64,000 bases of DNA from Liquidambar formosana. Lineage: Eukaryota; Streptophyta; Magnoliopsida; Saxifragales; Altingiaceae. Every line of letters starts with the position of its first letter. Position 1 is the first letter of the stretch. Shown here one piece after another: positions 23,401 through 35,602 of the stretch. Below the pieces are notes generated by a model. That model did not search any database. It had not been told where the DNA came from and saw only the letters and a list, made by a program, of their open reading frames with translations. The position numbers were made by a program, and so were the translations under genes. The DNA lies in the NCBI GenBank assembly GCA_039720395.1, contig CM077833.1, forward strand, positions 17,297,133 through 17,361,132, written 5' to 3'.

Positions 23401-24342
23401 ACTCTCCTATTAGGACCACTGGCTAAAATTCCATCCCACCACATCAGATACTAAGATGCTAGGGTTCCAAATGTCTTTCAGTTGAAGTTTATAAGGTGGT
23501 ATCAAATTGAATATTTCTATCTTAAAGTCTGAGCTGTCACTTTAACCTACAAAAGACTTCCAAAGACACCCAAAGGCTCTTGGATATAATCTGAGGCTTT
23601 TCATTGGGAGCACCCAATAAATGCCAGCCTATTTGGTATGTCAAGAGTATCTTTGGTGCTTCTACTTTTTCTATTAAAAAAAAAAAAAAATGTAATTCAT
23701 ATTTCAATTGCAGAAGGGCAGTGAACGAGTGTTGAACATCCTCTCTACATTGTCATGCGTAACTGTTCACAGATTAGGGGATTACAATTTTTTACAAGCT
23801 AGTTGATCAGCACCTAGGATTAACTATAGTTGCTTAAAAGTTGTACAATGATTGGAAGCTTGTAGTGATCCAACATCGTAGTAGAGTCTAGTTTTGGGGA
23901 ATTACAACAATTCAAATTCGTAACTAAAACTAAAAGGAACTGCTAGGATATAGAGCATGGGCAGCCTGAAAAATACGAAGAAAGAGAGATTACATCCAAT
24001 AGAATGTGAGCATTCTAATTTATTGTGATTTGTGAAGACTAACTAAATTCATGTAGCGGCATGAGGTGGATCTTATGCAGTCGAAAATTACATATTTTTT
24101 CATCCTCGTGTTTACCTTTTTTGGCAGTAGTCTTATTTGACTAACTACATTCATGCAGCGGCATGAGATGGATCTTATGCAGTTGAAAATTACATAGTTT
24201 TTCATCCTTGTGTTTACCTTCTTTGGCAATAATCTTATTTGACTTTTTTCTTCCTTTTCAGACAACAAGGCGCACTGTTCCATTTCTCTTTGTTAGAGGA
24301 GATGGTGTCATATTGGTTTCCCCTCCTCTGAGGACAGCTTAA
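20378..24342 (+). CDS. LSM3: LSM3, Sm-like protein subunit of the LSm1-7 and LSm2-8 rings
   Basis: Coding exons 20378-20494, 21920-22015 and 24262-24342 join in phase 0 to a 97-aa protein, the usual plant LSM3 length. All introns are GT-AG. LSm3 is one of seven subunits of the nuclear LSm2-8 ring, which binds the U6 snRNA 3' end for splicing, and of the cytoplasmic LSm1-7 ring, which promotes mRNA decapping. The Sm1 motif spans the first splice junction, with RNA-binding-loop residues D42 and N46 in [15 protein letters not shown]. The Sm2 motif is [14 protein letters not shown] (residues 80-93). The protein ends PPLRTA, as in its plant relatives. The start ATG follows GAAGGA and gives MASEEES. 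It converges with SEC5. The family assignment is recognition of a highly conserved sequence. Confidence 0.97.
20495..21919 (+). other. LSM3 intron 1
   Basis: 1425 bp, GTGAGA...TTTGCAG. AT-rich, with a (TA)n run near 21766-21783. I see no gene or clearly bounded transposon in it. Confidence 0.85.
21920..22015 (+). CDS. LSM3: LSM3 coding exon 2
   Basis: Residues 40-71, [12 protein letters not shown]... to EEIVR. Acceptor TTTGCAG, donor CGG|GTATGC. It carries the Asp and Asn of the Sm1 RNA-binding loop. Confidence 0.96.
22385..22600. mobile_element. MITE with CTCTATTTGGTT terminal inverted repeats
   Basis: 216 bp bounded by CTCTATTTGGTTAATGGATT on the left and, read in reverse complement, CTCTATTTGGTTTGCGGATT on the right. 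The interior is a purine-rich half followed by a pyrimidine-rich half, which can fold back. There is no coding capacity. I could not find a clear target duplication, so the superfamily is open. Confidence 0.65.
22880..22983 (+). mobile_element. 5'-truncated retroposon (LINE-type 3' tail)
   Basis: About 104 bp flanked by a perfect 15-bp target duplication, AAGGATAAGTGCCCA, at 22865-22879 and 22984-22998. It ends TTTATCAAAAA, and its tail (TGTACATGTCTCATGTAC-like, then TTCATT-AATATA) resembles the L1-like tail at 42250-42350. This is the signature of target-primed reverse transcription with 5' truncation. Confidence 0.8.
23049..23085. repeat. (CTA)n(TAA)n microsatellite in LSM3 intron 2
   Basis: Runs of ACT/CTA followed by about nine TAA units. 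Confidence 0.8.
24037..24240. repeat. 102-bp tandem duplication before the last LSM3 exon
   Basis: Two adjoining 102-bp copies, 24037-24138 and 24139-24240, each starting GACTAACTA-ATTCATG and ending CTTATTT. A third GACT start follows at 24241. They differ at about a dozen bases. Because 102 is a multiple of three, the antisense frame stays open through both and creates a false 87-codon ORF. Each copy begins with CTAAC, a good plant branch-point match, but the distance from the second copy to the acceptor is about 120 bp. Confidence 0.9.
24262..24342 (+). CDS. LSM3: LSM3 coding exon 3 with stop
   Basis: Residues 72-97, [20 protein letters not shown] and PPLRTA, then TAA at 24340-24342. Acceptor TTCCTTTTCAG. 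It carries the Sm2 motif. Confidence 0.96.
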   Translation, partial: TTRRTVPFLFVRGDGVILVSPPLRTA

Positions 24343-25785
24343 TTTAGAGGATGAAGTTTAGGTGCACTCGAAGTGAAGAAACTACCTGTTGTCACTTCTG
24401 TCGCTATATGGCTATCGCTGCATTTTCGAACCTTCTCAGCGTAGGCCTATATTTATGTGGAACTGATTAGATTATAAGAGGGGAAAGGAAAAAGGGTTTA
24501 TCCTACATTGTTGGATTGTTATGTGATAGACTTATTAATGAAGTTGTATGAGCTACTAATTATTTTGAATCTTGTCTTGTGGTTTGGGGAAACGTATGAT
24601 GAACCAACTGCTGTCTGTCATTGTTGATAAGTGGGACAGTTTTTACGTTTATTTGTTAAGACACGAAAAGTTGATACACCATTTAGTTGTTGGACCACAA
24701 TCGACTTTAGGGTCACTGAATATATGAGAGTAACGGGAGCTAAGCACGTTTGTTGTTTAAGAGTAGTACGCTCTTGTTTGACCTCCTGCCTAGACACAAG
24801 GGTTGTGACCAATACGAAAGGCAGTAAGAGTAGTACGTTCTTTTGGCTTGCAGTCATTGTAGGTGGAATATGAGCACAGGGGTTGTGACCTACTCCTAAA
24901 GATGATCCCTGAGACTTGTTCTAAAACCTGACGACACTTAAAAGGGCTTAAAACCAAACAAACCACTACCTTAAACTGGTGTCCTAATTAGGTCAAATGC
25001 AAGAATTAAGGCCCGGCAAATAAACAGAAATATGGTAGACCCCATGAGGTCCTCAACACTAGCAGGAAATACACCTTTGAAGGCTTCATTGTCAAACCGC
25101 AAAAGCACAAACATTAAGGATATGATTGAAAAAAATTGTTTCCATACTCAAGCATTAAGGATAGTTTTGGAAATATGAAAAGTTATTAAAATCCTTCGCA
25201 AAAGCTGACACCAGCTTCTGATTAAAAGCTGAGGGTAGTCTGCTTATTATAGAATCACTTTTTGAGCGTAGAAGTGATTATGATTTAGACTACCAAACAG
25301 AACCAAAAGTGATTTTAAGTCTTCAAAAGTGATTTTAGACCATCTAAAAGCTTAGCCAAACAGGGTTAGTGGTGAGAGAAGCTTGGAAAAAAGGTAGGAA
25401 TAGGATAGGTTAGGAGTTTGAACTTCTCTCAATGTACCAAAAATAAATAAATAAAAAAGCACAAACAAGATGGCTTTATCTCAAAAATCTGCGGAGAATA
25501 GTAAAAGCTTTCTATCTAGTGTCCCAAATGGACAAACCTTGCATTCCCAACCGGGAAATCCCAACCTTCCACGGTTCCACCCACGACATAAAGCATTCCC
25601 AACCGTGAAAGCTCAACCTTCCACCCGACGACATAAAGCTTTCCCTCGCAGGCAAAAAAGCCCCACCACAGTCTATGGAATGGATGGCGATAGTCTGTCC
25701 AGCGCTGAAATGTACAAACCTGACACTGACAAGTAGACATTAAAAATAAAAAATAAAAATGTAATTTATAAGGCCCAATGTAATA
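24343..25785. other. LSM3 3' UTR and convergent intergenic region
   Basis: The LSM3 3' UTR probably runs to about 24560, where AATGAA (24537) may serve as a poly(A) signal; no AATAAA is close. The rest has no gene I recognise. An open stretch at 25470-25736 has low-complexity composition and lacks family resemblance, so it is left uncalled. Confidence 0.5.
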
Positions 25786-26066
25786 CTTCCTCCATCCAAT
25801 AAAGATAGGTCATTTTTGTCATTTTTGTCACTTTTTTTTGTCCCAAAATGTTTGTCCATTTTCAAAAGTCAAATCATAATTTTTTTAAATTTTCTATATT
25901 ACCCCTTGTTATTTCAATAATTACTTTTAACACAAAACTCAATAAAAAGCAGAAGAGGATACTTTTGGAAAAATAGAGTTTAATAAATGACAAGTCGATG
26001 GAATAATGGTTTTTCTTAAACTACGTGTTTTGTCAAACATGGCCTATATTTGTGTGACGGAGGGAG
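25786..26066. mobile_element. Stowaway-type MITE (Tc1/Mariner)
   Basis: 281 bp flanked by TA on both sides (25784-25785 and 26067-26068). The left end reads CTTCCTCCATCC and the right end in reverse complement reads CTCCCTCCGTCAC, the hallmark terminal repeats of plant Stowaway elements. The similarity continues inward (AAAGATAGGTC versus AAATATAGGCC). It is non-coding. Confidence 0.85.
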
Positions 26067-26119
26067 TATATTTTCACCACCCCCTCCCCCCCCCCTAAGG
26101 GGCAATAAATACATACTCA

Positions 26120-26263
26120 ATAGGCCTAAAACAACATGCTTTGATACCATGTTAAGTTTTTAACTTAAAAATCTAAGCTTATAAGAAGATAGTTCAAACA
26201 GGTATACAAAGACATGTTTAACTTGATATTTAATCAATGTGAGATGTAGTATATTTCCGACGT
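26120..26263 (-). mobile_element. TRIM remnant: one LTR plus primer site
   Basis: On the minus strand an LTR of about 115 bp (26263 down to 26149) ends AACTTAACA and is followed directly by TGGTATCAAAGCATG, the initiator-Met tRNA primer site. Inside the LTR, TACTACATCTCACATTG matches the TACTACATCCCACATTG of the TRIM at 40606. The second LTR is missing. Confidence 0.7.
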
Positions 26264-26297
26264 AAACAAATGCATTCAAAATTCCCAAACAATGAAC

Positions 26298-26513
26298 CTA
26301 TTTAAGTTTGGTACCCCCAAGTTTAAAAGACGTCAATTAGGTACCCAAACAATTTGTTAAGTTAAAATAGAGATTGCTTTTAATGGCCGGCTGCAAAATG
26401 GCGTTACTGCCCTTAACTAAAACGACGTTGTTTTATAAAAAATCCATTATATGAGAAAATTCAGCTTAATCTCAATCTAAATGAGTGTTGAGATCTGATG
26501 AGGAATTTATGTA

Positions 26514-26544
<31 letters not shown>

Positions 26545-26757
26545 AATGATAAAATGTGAGCTTTAGATTTAGGTCAAAAGGTATAATAAAGACTTTGAAT
26601 CATGACAGGGGCAAAATAGGGCATTCATGTATAAAATAAGGGCAAAGTTGGCATATTTTAAGAATGGTTGATGACATGGTTGAATTACCATTTGTTGACC
26701 AAACGATGAAATTTTGGGTACCTAATTGATGTCTTCTAAACTTGGGTACCAAACTAA
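26298..26757. mobile_element. non-autonomous DNA element with ~45-bp inverted repeats
   Basis: The left end holds AGTTTGGTACCCCCAAGTTT, then AAAAGACGTCAATTAGGTACCC. The right end, read in reverse complement, holds AGTTTGGTACCCAAGTTTAG, then AAGACATCAATTAGGTACCC. The interior is AT-rich with a (GA)n run at 26519-26544 and no coding sequence. Exact ends and target duplication are not resolved. Confidence 0.65.
26519..26544. repeat. (GA)n microsatellite
   Basis: Thirteen GA units in a row, inside the inverted-repeat element. Confidence 0.9.
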
Positions 26758-28716
26758 ACCTACCCCAAACTTGGGGGTGGTTTTTTGCATTTTACCCTTA
26801 ATTTTATAACAACACTTTCATTATTTTATTTTTTTGTGTTTCACTTGGAGGGGTGCCAAGACTTAAAATCAAGACATTTGAGAAATATTGTAACAATATT
26901 CTAACATCTCAACTAACATAGCTGAAAAAAAGTTCGCACAACACTTTCATCATGGGTTTTGTTTTTTTTCCTCTAACACAACGTTTAAATAAAAATAAAT
27001 AAATAATAAAAATAATAAAAATAAAAAAAGGAAGAAGAAGAAGAAGAAGAAGAAGAAAACGTGTTTAATATATGTCGGGTGAAAGAAAGGTAGCCACGCT
27101 TTCACTCTCTTATCCTTCACTGTCTCAGGAGTTTTCACTGTTGACACCAACAAATATTATCTCCCACAAACCCAAATTCCCATTGAGTTTATATTTGGCA
27201 CGCTCGAGGGAAATATATAATCTAACGTTGGGTCTAGCAAAATATGACATGATAGGAATATTTACTCTAGCAATGAGTTTAACAAAATATGATTTCTACA
27301 AAAAAATATTGACTGATACTAGAGTGAAAAGTCTTACACCTACCCTTGACAACCTATATTTTGAACAAAGGCCGGGGTCATTAGTAGGTAAAATGTGAAA
27401 TGCAGTTGTGGGAATCTGTTATTCATGGCCAGTGTGAATTGGAAGTTTGGAACTTCGTAGGACTACTGGCCAATAGAAGTGCCATTAAAGGCCTGCTCCT
27501 ACAGCAATCCTGCCAGGTAATTCAAAACTGCATGGTCCGCCTAAGTGGAGTTTTGGAAGCAACTTGAAGAAAAAAAGAATTCCAACAATTTTTTTGGATA
27601 AGTAAATAAATTCCAACGTAAGTTTTCCTGATTTGTAATTTGTAATTTGTAATTTCACCTTTCATAGAAGAGTTCCGGCCATTTTTCACGGTAGAGTGAG
27701 AAAAATAATGTGAATACAATGCTCAGACGGCACTAATTTGTTTATTATTTATCATACATTCTCTAGCCCTACAGAAGTCTCATGAAAGGAAACTGGGTAA
27801 AAAATCTTGGAATTAGCAGTGAAAAGATGTGTTAAGCAAAGTAAAAGAATTTCCAACTGATTGAGAACAATCATTTCAGTAATCGACAGAATCAATACAC
27901 CAACAAATGAAAAAGAAGACTTTTTTTTGGGGAGAGGATTCTGAATAATCTGGTAACTTACTGCATGAGATGATTAAATTTAGGATCATTTGGTTGATGA
28001 CAAGCCTGAATGATGCAGAGATTTCAAAAATATTTGTGAGAATTTTAGGGAACCAGAAACTCAGAAAAGTACATATTCGGTCCATATATGATATGGCATG
28101 CCTTTGCCCTTCTGTTCTCCCATCACAGTTAGGTGGTGAAGGGTTCCCTCTTGGGCAGTTGGACCGGAGCATGGCTGCAGTTCAGGACACGATTTAGCTT
28201 GACAGTAGCTGATCACAACTATGGTGAAACAGGCAAAGACCACGGCCTTGAACTGAAGATCCCGAGTTCTCTTACAGTGAGCTGTGCAACTGGTGGAACT
28301 AATCCTGTCCCTACATATATATCTATATATACACACAAACGCACACATAGATGCATACACAAGCGTTGAAGTAGATCTCAAAAAGAGTTCTGGAGTCAAC
28401 CTCATCTCACTACCCATTAGTTTTATTTTAGAACCAGTATTTGTACCCCAAAAGCACTTTGACTGGAGAACTTAATAGACAAGGAAAAAACTGCATCAGC
28501 ATAGACCCAACCCAGATGGATAGATCAAAAACGAAAGGCTCTGATTCAAAATGAAAATGATGAGGTATTGTTGACACAAACAAGTGTCAAGATCATGAAC
28601 AAGGATTAATAGATTTCTTTCAATAGAATGTAAGAATTACTACAATACAACAATTACACACAATATGGAATAAATAAAAAATTAAATAAAAAAAAGAATA
28701 GAAGGTATCGACTAGT
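26758..28716. other. intergenic region and SEC5 3' UTR
   Basis: (GAA)n at 27030-27057. No recognisable gene; the open stretches here lack family resemblance. On the minus strand the SEC5 3' UTR should start at 28716. AATAAA read on the minus strand near 28425-28431 is a possible poly(A) signal, which would give a 3' UTR of about 300 bp. Confidence 0.5.
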
Positions 28717-28938
28717 TCATCTTCGCCTATGCCGGGAGAAACTTGGGGATCCAACCGCTTGTGTTCCTCTGTAATTTTTTCTCGGAGAATCGATTGATCC
28801 CCTAAAAGAAGCATAAGCAGCTCTAGCTGGTTCTGGAACCAAGTCTAAAGGAATTGACTCCACAAAGCATGCGGTGTTGATACGAGTCCTTTCAAGTTCT
28901 GCTTGGAGTAGCTCGGAGCTATACTGATGTGCAAGAGC
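28717..28938 (-). CDS. SEC5: SEC5 exon 21 with stop
   Basis: Residues 1036-1108, starting ALAHQYSSELLQAELERTRI and ending RHRRR-stop. Acceptor CATGCTTCAG. The tail is Ser/Arg-rich, with SFRGS and NYRGT motifs shared with Arabidopsis SEC5. Confidence 0.95.
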   Translation of the reverse strand, partial: ALAHQYSSELLQAELERTRINTACFVESIPLDLVPEPARAAYASFRGSIDSPRKNYRGTQAVGSPSFSRHRRR

Positions 28939-31900
28939 CTGAAGCATGCAAGAAACATGTTGAGATAGAGTTTTCAAGTTGGAAAAAAAAATCTAAAAAA
29001 CTAAAACCAATATCATAAGGTGTCAAACTACTGAACCCAGTGTTTCTGCCATTGATACAAGCTAAATCAGCAACTGACTCATAAGCTCTTAAGAGATTAG
29101 AATGGAAAAATATATATATGATCCCAAATGCAAATATCAACATTGTTATATCCATTTCAAACCTCATCTATAAGGAGAGAGAGTTACTGGGCATGGATAA
29201 TTTCTATATGTGGATACTGATTCTAAGGTAAATATAAACATCTAAGGAGTATTGTTGGAAAATTCAACGAGTAGGGACTAGGGGAGAGGCCAAAAGGGCA
29301 CCTTGCTTCATAGATTGTATCAATGATATTCACACAATTTAAACCACACTATTAAGACGATAAAATTATGGTTACCATGCAAATTTCTACAATTCTACTC
29401 AACTCAACAAAGCATCAATCCCAACTACTTGGGGTCAACTACATGAATCATTTTTTTTTTTTTTTGGCCTTTTAGGATTTATGCCCATAAGGCGTGACTA
29501 TACTAACCTCTACTTCAATAAAAAAACTCCATATTTCTTACTCCACAGATCTTTGTTCTTAGGTGTTCAAATATACAACTCCACAACCCATGTCACAATT
29601 TGTAAAACAACCACCAACCAATCATAAAAATCTAGTAGGTTCATTGAGAGTATTCCTCAGAGTTCAGACACAGCAACCCTTAAATTATTCAAATGAAATA
29701 ATTCAAATTGTACATATAAAGCATATACAAATAAAACAACCATATTCTACTCCTCATTGAGAAGATAACATAAAGGCCAAAGTTTCTTACAATCAAGTCA
29801 TCTGGTGACACTGTCATCCCTTGCTGTCTGTCATCAAGCGCATCTTCACTCCCACGAGTTGGCCTGCGGTGATGCCCTGGATTCTCAACAGACTCAACCA
29901 CACTCTCAGTGGCTTTCTCTAACAGGTCCCCTTGTAAAGATTTGAGAGACTCCCTCGCATCAGGAGTAAAATATGGATTCAATATGGTCTCGAAATATTC
30001 AAGCTGCAGAAAAGATAAATGCTTAACAATTTAACTGCCTAAGCAAGTAATCATGTCAGTCATCTCTATCATAACCAAGGACTTTAATATCGATATCGAT
30101 GGGTATATCAAGGGTCCAAAAATGTGGATATATTGGATATATCGACAATATCGATATCGTTTTAAAGATATGGTGGATATTATGAGCTAAACACAGATAT
30201 TTTTATTGAAACTCTGGGAAACAATAATTTAAACTCTAATACCCAATCTAGCATCAAAATATTGTAATTTAAATGTGTATAATACAAGTATGTGTTGTGA
30301 AGGTTATAAACAATGTGATATGCTGAGAAAATAAATAATAGAAATTCTAAGAAATAATGTTTTAGATCTTAACACACAATTTGCAATCAAAAGATTGCAA
30401 ATTAAATCTCTATAAGACAAGTAAGTGGTGTATAGGGTACAAAAAGTTATGAAAATTTCACACTTAAATATTACATAACATTAAAATAAATATTTGTAAC
30501 ATTTAAATATAAAAGGATACTAAAATAAAGGCCATTATTGTAAATATATGTAAAATACTAAACATAATAAATAAATAAAAATTAAATGCACAAAAATTAG
30601 TAGGGTTCTTTTAAAAACATTATAAAATTAAAGGTAAGAATGTAAAGTAAAAAAGAATTATGGGGTTGCATTTGCAGATATATGTAAAAAGTGGGTGTTT
30701 TAATAAAAATAGGTATATTTCATTTTTAAAAAGAGTCATGTGATAAGGCTTTAGATTTTTTTTTTTTTTTTTTTTTAAAAAAGAAAAGATAAAAAGACAA
30801 GGCTTAAAAAGAGCCTTATCTGAACACTTCATCAGTCGGCTTGAGGTAACAAAATAAAAAGGTAGATTCAAACAATGCCGGTGGCCAAGACAGCAGCACC
30901 GTCAGCAGTGAGGAAGAAGGATGACAGCACAATCAGCAGCTTCTTCCCAGGTATGTAAGTTCTCCTCTTCTCCTCTTCTTCTTCTTCTTCTTCTCTTCTG
31001 TTTTTTCCTTGGTCCTCGCCAACAATTGTAGGATGACGGTTACGGCATATCGACAGTTCTTCTTTGTCAACAATGGCAAGGATGAGTACAGCAGTGCAGC
31101 ACTCAGCAGCAAAAGGAAAAAAAAGATTCCCAGTGTCGGTATGGGCGATATATCGACAATATATCATTGATATATCCACAAGTTTTTGACGAAATCTTCA
31201 ATTAATCAGATGAAAAGCTAATAGTATCACGATATCGTCGATATTTCTCGATATCAACGATATATCGTGAAATATCGCTCGACTTTTGATGTTTTAATAA
31301 TTTCCCATATATCGCAACCAAATTTCGTATCGACACCTCTCGATACGATGATATATCAACGATATATCGTCGATATCGTCAAAATTAAAGACTATGGTCA
31401 TAACATATACTGGAAACTGCTGTTTATGAAGTAAACAAAACACAAATATCTATGGAGCACATGGACTCTTTTCTTTTATGTTATTTAAGCAAACTAAATT
31501 CTCATGATAACTTAATCTTCTGTATTCCTCAGTTTATTTATTTATTTTTCTTCCCAATACATGGAGTATCAAAATCTGGTTAACATCATGATGTTTAAAA
31601 TAAAATTAAATAATTTGTTAATACATTCTCCTTTATCAAGATTCTAGACCTAAGGAAATAAAAAAGTAACAATATTCTTAATTCATGAATGTCTGAAAGT
31701 AGCAGATTGGGCAGGAATTGAATACAAGACTTTCCCATTAAAAAAATATAACACCATAATTCACCTCAAGCATGAGTTGACAGAAACCATTTGCATCCAG
31801 TGACCTAAGATCTTTGGTTTTGTTTTCATGGAATAGGCTGAGGAAAGTATCAATCAGGCCTTCAACAAGTATACCAAGCGTCTTGTCCAGTAAGGGTTTA

Positions 31901-34900
31901 GCCCCAGCAAAGACCTGGAACAAAAAGATTACTTCATCTTCCAAGTTTGATTGGACAAACTAACAGAAATAGTTAATAATTTAACCAGATTATGAGAAAT
32001 GATATTCAGAATTTATTCTACTGTTGCTTGGTTAAAATAATTAAAAATTCAAAATAATAATAAATCCTTAATCAGGCAGGTAAAATGCCACGATTCACCA
32101 AAGTATAACCTTGAATATAGATATAACTTCTGAACTAAATAAAAATATGATTTCAATGTTTAAGATCCAGATGTAAGATATAAACAAGGAGGATATATGT
32201 GCTAGGAAAACAATAAAATTTTTGGATGTACACCCCACAAGGCATGCAGTAAGTACCTCTGCATGCACAGCAACTAGAGTATGCAGTAGCTCCACAGCTG
32301 CGTCTCGCACACCCTGCAAGACCTCATCATTTCAGGGTATTGTTGAGAGGTAATCAATATTTTCCTAAGAATTTTCTTAAAGAGAGAGAGAGAAAGAGGA
32401 ACCAAAAACTAATGATTTCACTAATTTCTCACTTTGACAGCAGGTGCTCCTCCCCATTGAACTCCAGCATCCAACAAATAGTTCACAGCAGCACTTCTAA
32501 TCAAATTGGCCTAAAAGAAAAGAAAAGAAAAGGAAAAAAAAAAAAAAGATTGCTGAACTAAAGGCCCAAAAACTCAAAACAGTATAATAGTATTTATTTC
32601 TGGTTTTCCATCAGATTGAATTTTCCGTATAATTCAAGACATTATATCGAGCAAATCATATACAATTTCTTCAAATCACCAATTGTTCTCAATCAACAGA
32701 TGGCTTTTCATTTTTGTCCTTTTTTTTCCCTCCCAAACTAGATGTTTAGGGTGGATGAGTAATCCATATCAAGCAAATCAAAGGCAATTTTTTCAAATCA
32801 CCAATTACTCTTAAGAGCAAGCAGGTCGCTTTTCAATTATTCATTATTTACCTAAAGAAACATAGTATGAAGAATTTTTTTTTTTTTTATCAACAACAAA
32901 AGAAATATTATTAATGGAAAGAAAAGTACAAAGGTGGACAAGAAGCCCACCTAGAAAGCAGCAGAAAACAAAAAAGAAAAAGAAAGAATAGGCTAACGAC
33001 AAGCAGCCCTCCAATCAGCACTCAACACAAACAAAGGAAAACCCTTAAACTCCTTAGAAGAGTGAGCCCAAAAAGAACCTAGATAATATACTTTGTCCCA
33101 AAGGTCAATCGTATAGGATTCCTTATTATAAAAAATCCTAAAATTCCTTTCAATCCAAATGACCCAAAGTTTAAATTATTTCGTTATTTTATCCTAGGAG
33201 TGAGCAAAGTTTAAATTATTTCATTCTACACTTCTGCTATTATGCCATGTGCAGGGTGGAAGAGAAAGCAGGTGGGGGGATTCTAGGGGGAATTACAGAA
33301 TGGCCCGGCTACGGGCAAATAATCTATCTGTAGTTACTAGTCAATTGTATTGATTTGCCCATAGCTAGGCCATTCTGTAATTCCCCTGGGATTCTAGGAA
33401 GCCTGAAAAAGGGCCATACCAAAAGCATGACAAGGCTTTCTATAGCACTATAGAGATTGCTGCAACAAATAATAAGAATGAACACCCCCCCCCCCCCCCC
33501 CCAAAAAAAAAAAAAAAAGAAAATGAAAAAAGAGATATAAGAAGAGGAAGAATAGAAGAAGAAAGAGATCATCTAATTTTGTATTTTCTGATTTTATCAC
33601 TACAATTTAGCCAATGAAAAATTCATTAAATGCCAAAAAAGGTAATTGAATGTTGAAATCAATTGATCATGGTATTTTTGGCATAAGCTAATGTGAAAGT
33701 AGGGTCATCTTGCATTAACTCTGTAGGCACAGAAATCATGCTAAATGTCTTTTTGAGTTGCATACTTGCATGAGAATCCATGCAACAGATTTGAGGCTTA
33801 GATACAAATTGCAATCATTTCATATCAGTGGCAGTTGGGATGCAACTCGGTTTGATTTGGGGTTCAGGTTAGTTTCAACCCAGAACCATGCTTAAAAAAT
33901 TGAAGCAAAAGCAAATCGATGTTGTAAAAAACCAAACCAAACCAAACCAAACCAAACCAAACTAAACTAACACTGGGTTGGTTGGCTCAGTTCTCAGGTT
34001 AAGCTTTATAGCAAGTGCTTTAAAGGAACCTGCCAATACAACTGTATTTATCCAAACACCAAAACAAAGCAACAAAAATAATCCAAAAAATAAATAAATT
34101 TGCGATGTGTTTCTTTCTCTCTCCTTTCTTTTTTTTTATTTTTTTATTTTTATCTTTATTGATAAAGATGGAGATCTTCATTTGATGGAAAATACTATTC
34201 CAAAAGAAAGAGAATCATAACAGATTACAAAACTCACCTCTTGCAAAATTAAATCCATGATATTCATCACCACTAAAATGGGGGAAAAATAAAACCCTAG
34301 TATATATTTTGTTAGGAGAATCCATCCTAGAATCCTAAGCTATTAGGTAGAGGGCCCAAATATAAACTCATATCAAACCTAATATTTGGGCGATATGGTC
34401 ACGGGAGATATGGGACTTTCCAACACTCCCTCTTCCCCCCCACATGCAGGCCTAATTGAACAAGAACAGGCTTGTCACATGAACAACAAAGAGAACTCAC
34501 GAACAGAATGAACCCAAGAACGACATACTTTGCTACCATGTTTAAGTTTTCAATGTAAAAGCCTAAGCTATTAGGTGGAGGGCCCCAAATAGGTATATGA
34601 AGGCCTATCAAACCTAATATTAAGGTGATGTGGGATGGGGGACTTCCCAATAACCCCCCCCCCCCCCCCCCTCCCTCTCTTTTCTTTCTAGGTGCTGGCC
34701 TAAAGAGTTGGTTATTCTAGTGGCCCATTTGTGAGCTTATTTTTTTTGTCCACATGTTAGGAGAATTCAACTTAGAAGCATAAGCTAGTAGGTGGAGGTC
34801 CAAACAAGTACATGAAATCATATCAAATCCAATATTGGATTGATATGGCTATTAAAGGGAGTGTCAGAAAGTCCTGCATCCCACATCGCCCAAATATTGG

Positions 34901-35571
34901 TTTGGATATGACTCCATATACCTAGTCAAGCCTTCCACATAATAGTTTAGGCTTTTATGTTGGAAACATTACATATTATTAGAGCCAGTCATTCACTCAT
35001 TCTTGTGGCCTATTCGTGAGCCCATTTTTGTTGTTCATGTCAAAGGCCTATTCTTGTCTTCTTAAGCTTGCACATGGGGAGTGTTGAAATGTCCCACATC
35101 ACCCAAGTATTGGGTTTGTTATGGCTTCATATACTTGTTTGGGCCCTCCACATCATAGCTTAGGCTTTTAAGTTGGAAACTTAACATAATTAATTCATCA
35201 AAATGCTAAAGCCCCATTAAGAGCCGGAAATCCTAAGCCCCAGCCCCATCAAAGGCTTCACTCATCAAACCCCAAGACATTGCCTAGAAGAAATGATGAC
35301 GAAACCTAAGTTGAGGGAAGAGGAGGAGAAGGGGTAGGCCACCAAGCTGGAGACAGGAGTAGCCTTTGTGAGCCTAGCTCCAACAAAACAAGAGGAAAGG
35401 ATGCAATCATGCCGGAGATGTTGTAGTAAGCAACTAGAAGAAACATTGAGGAGAGAAGAAAATCTTCCAAGTCTTGCGTTATGTATATTTTCCATATAAC
35501 AAAGCCTACTATTTAAAGTTACTCCAACAAATGAGCACATAACAAAAGGGAATGTAACCTTCCGCCCCTCA

Positions 35572-35602
<31 letters not shown>

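Larger units (their letters stand above)
22016..24261 (+). other. LSM3 intron 2
   Basis: 2246 bp, GTATGC...CTTTTCAG. It holds a MITE (22385-22600), a retroposon tail with target duplication (22865-22998), a (TAA)n run (about 23049-23085) and a 102-bp tandem duplication (24037-24240) abutting the 3' splice site. Confidence 0.85.

Noticed and set aside
24020..24283. 87-codon minus-strand frame with an internal protein-level repeat
   Set aside because: It is the antisense reading of a 102-bp tandem duplication inside LSM3 intron 2. The period is divisible by three, which keeps any open frame open in both copies.
27072..27398. 108-codon plus-strand frame in the intergenic region
   Set aside because: No homology that I recognise, no flanking gene structure, and it begins beside a GAA repeat.
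28061..28417. 118-codon minus-strand frame downstream of SEC5
   Set aside because: No recognisable domain; it overlaps the expected SEC5 3' UTR and low-complexity sequence.
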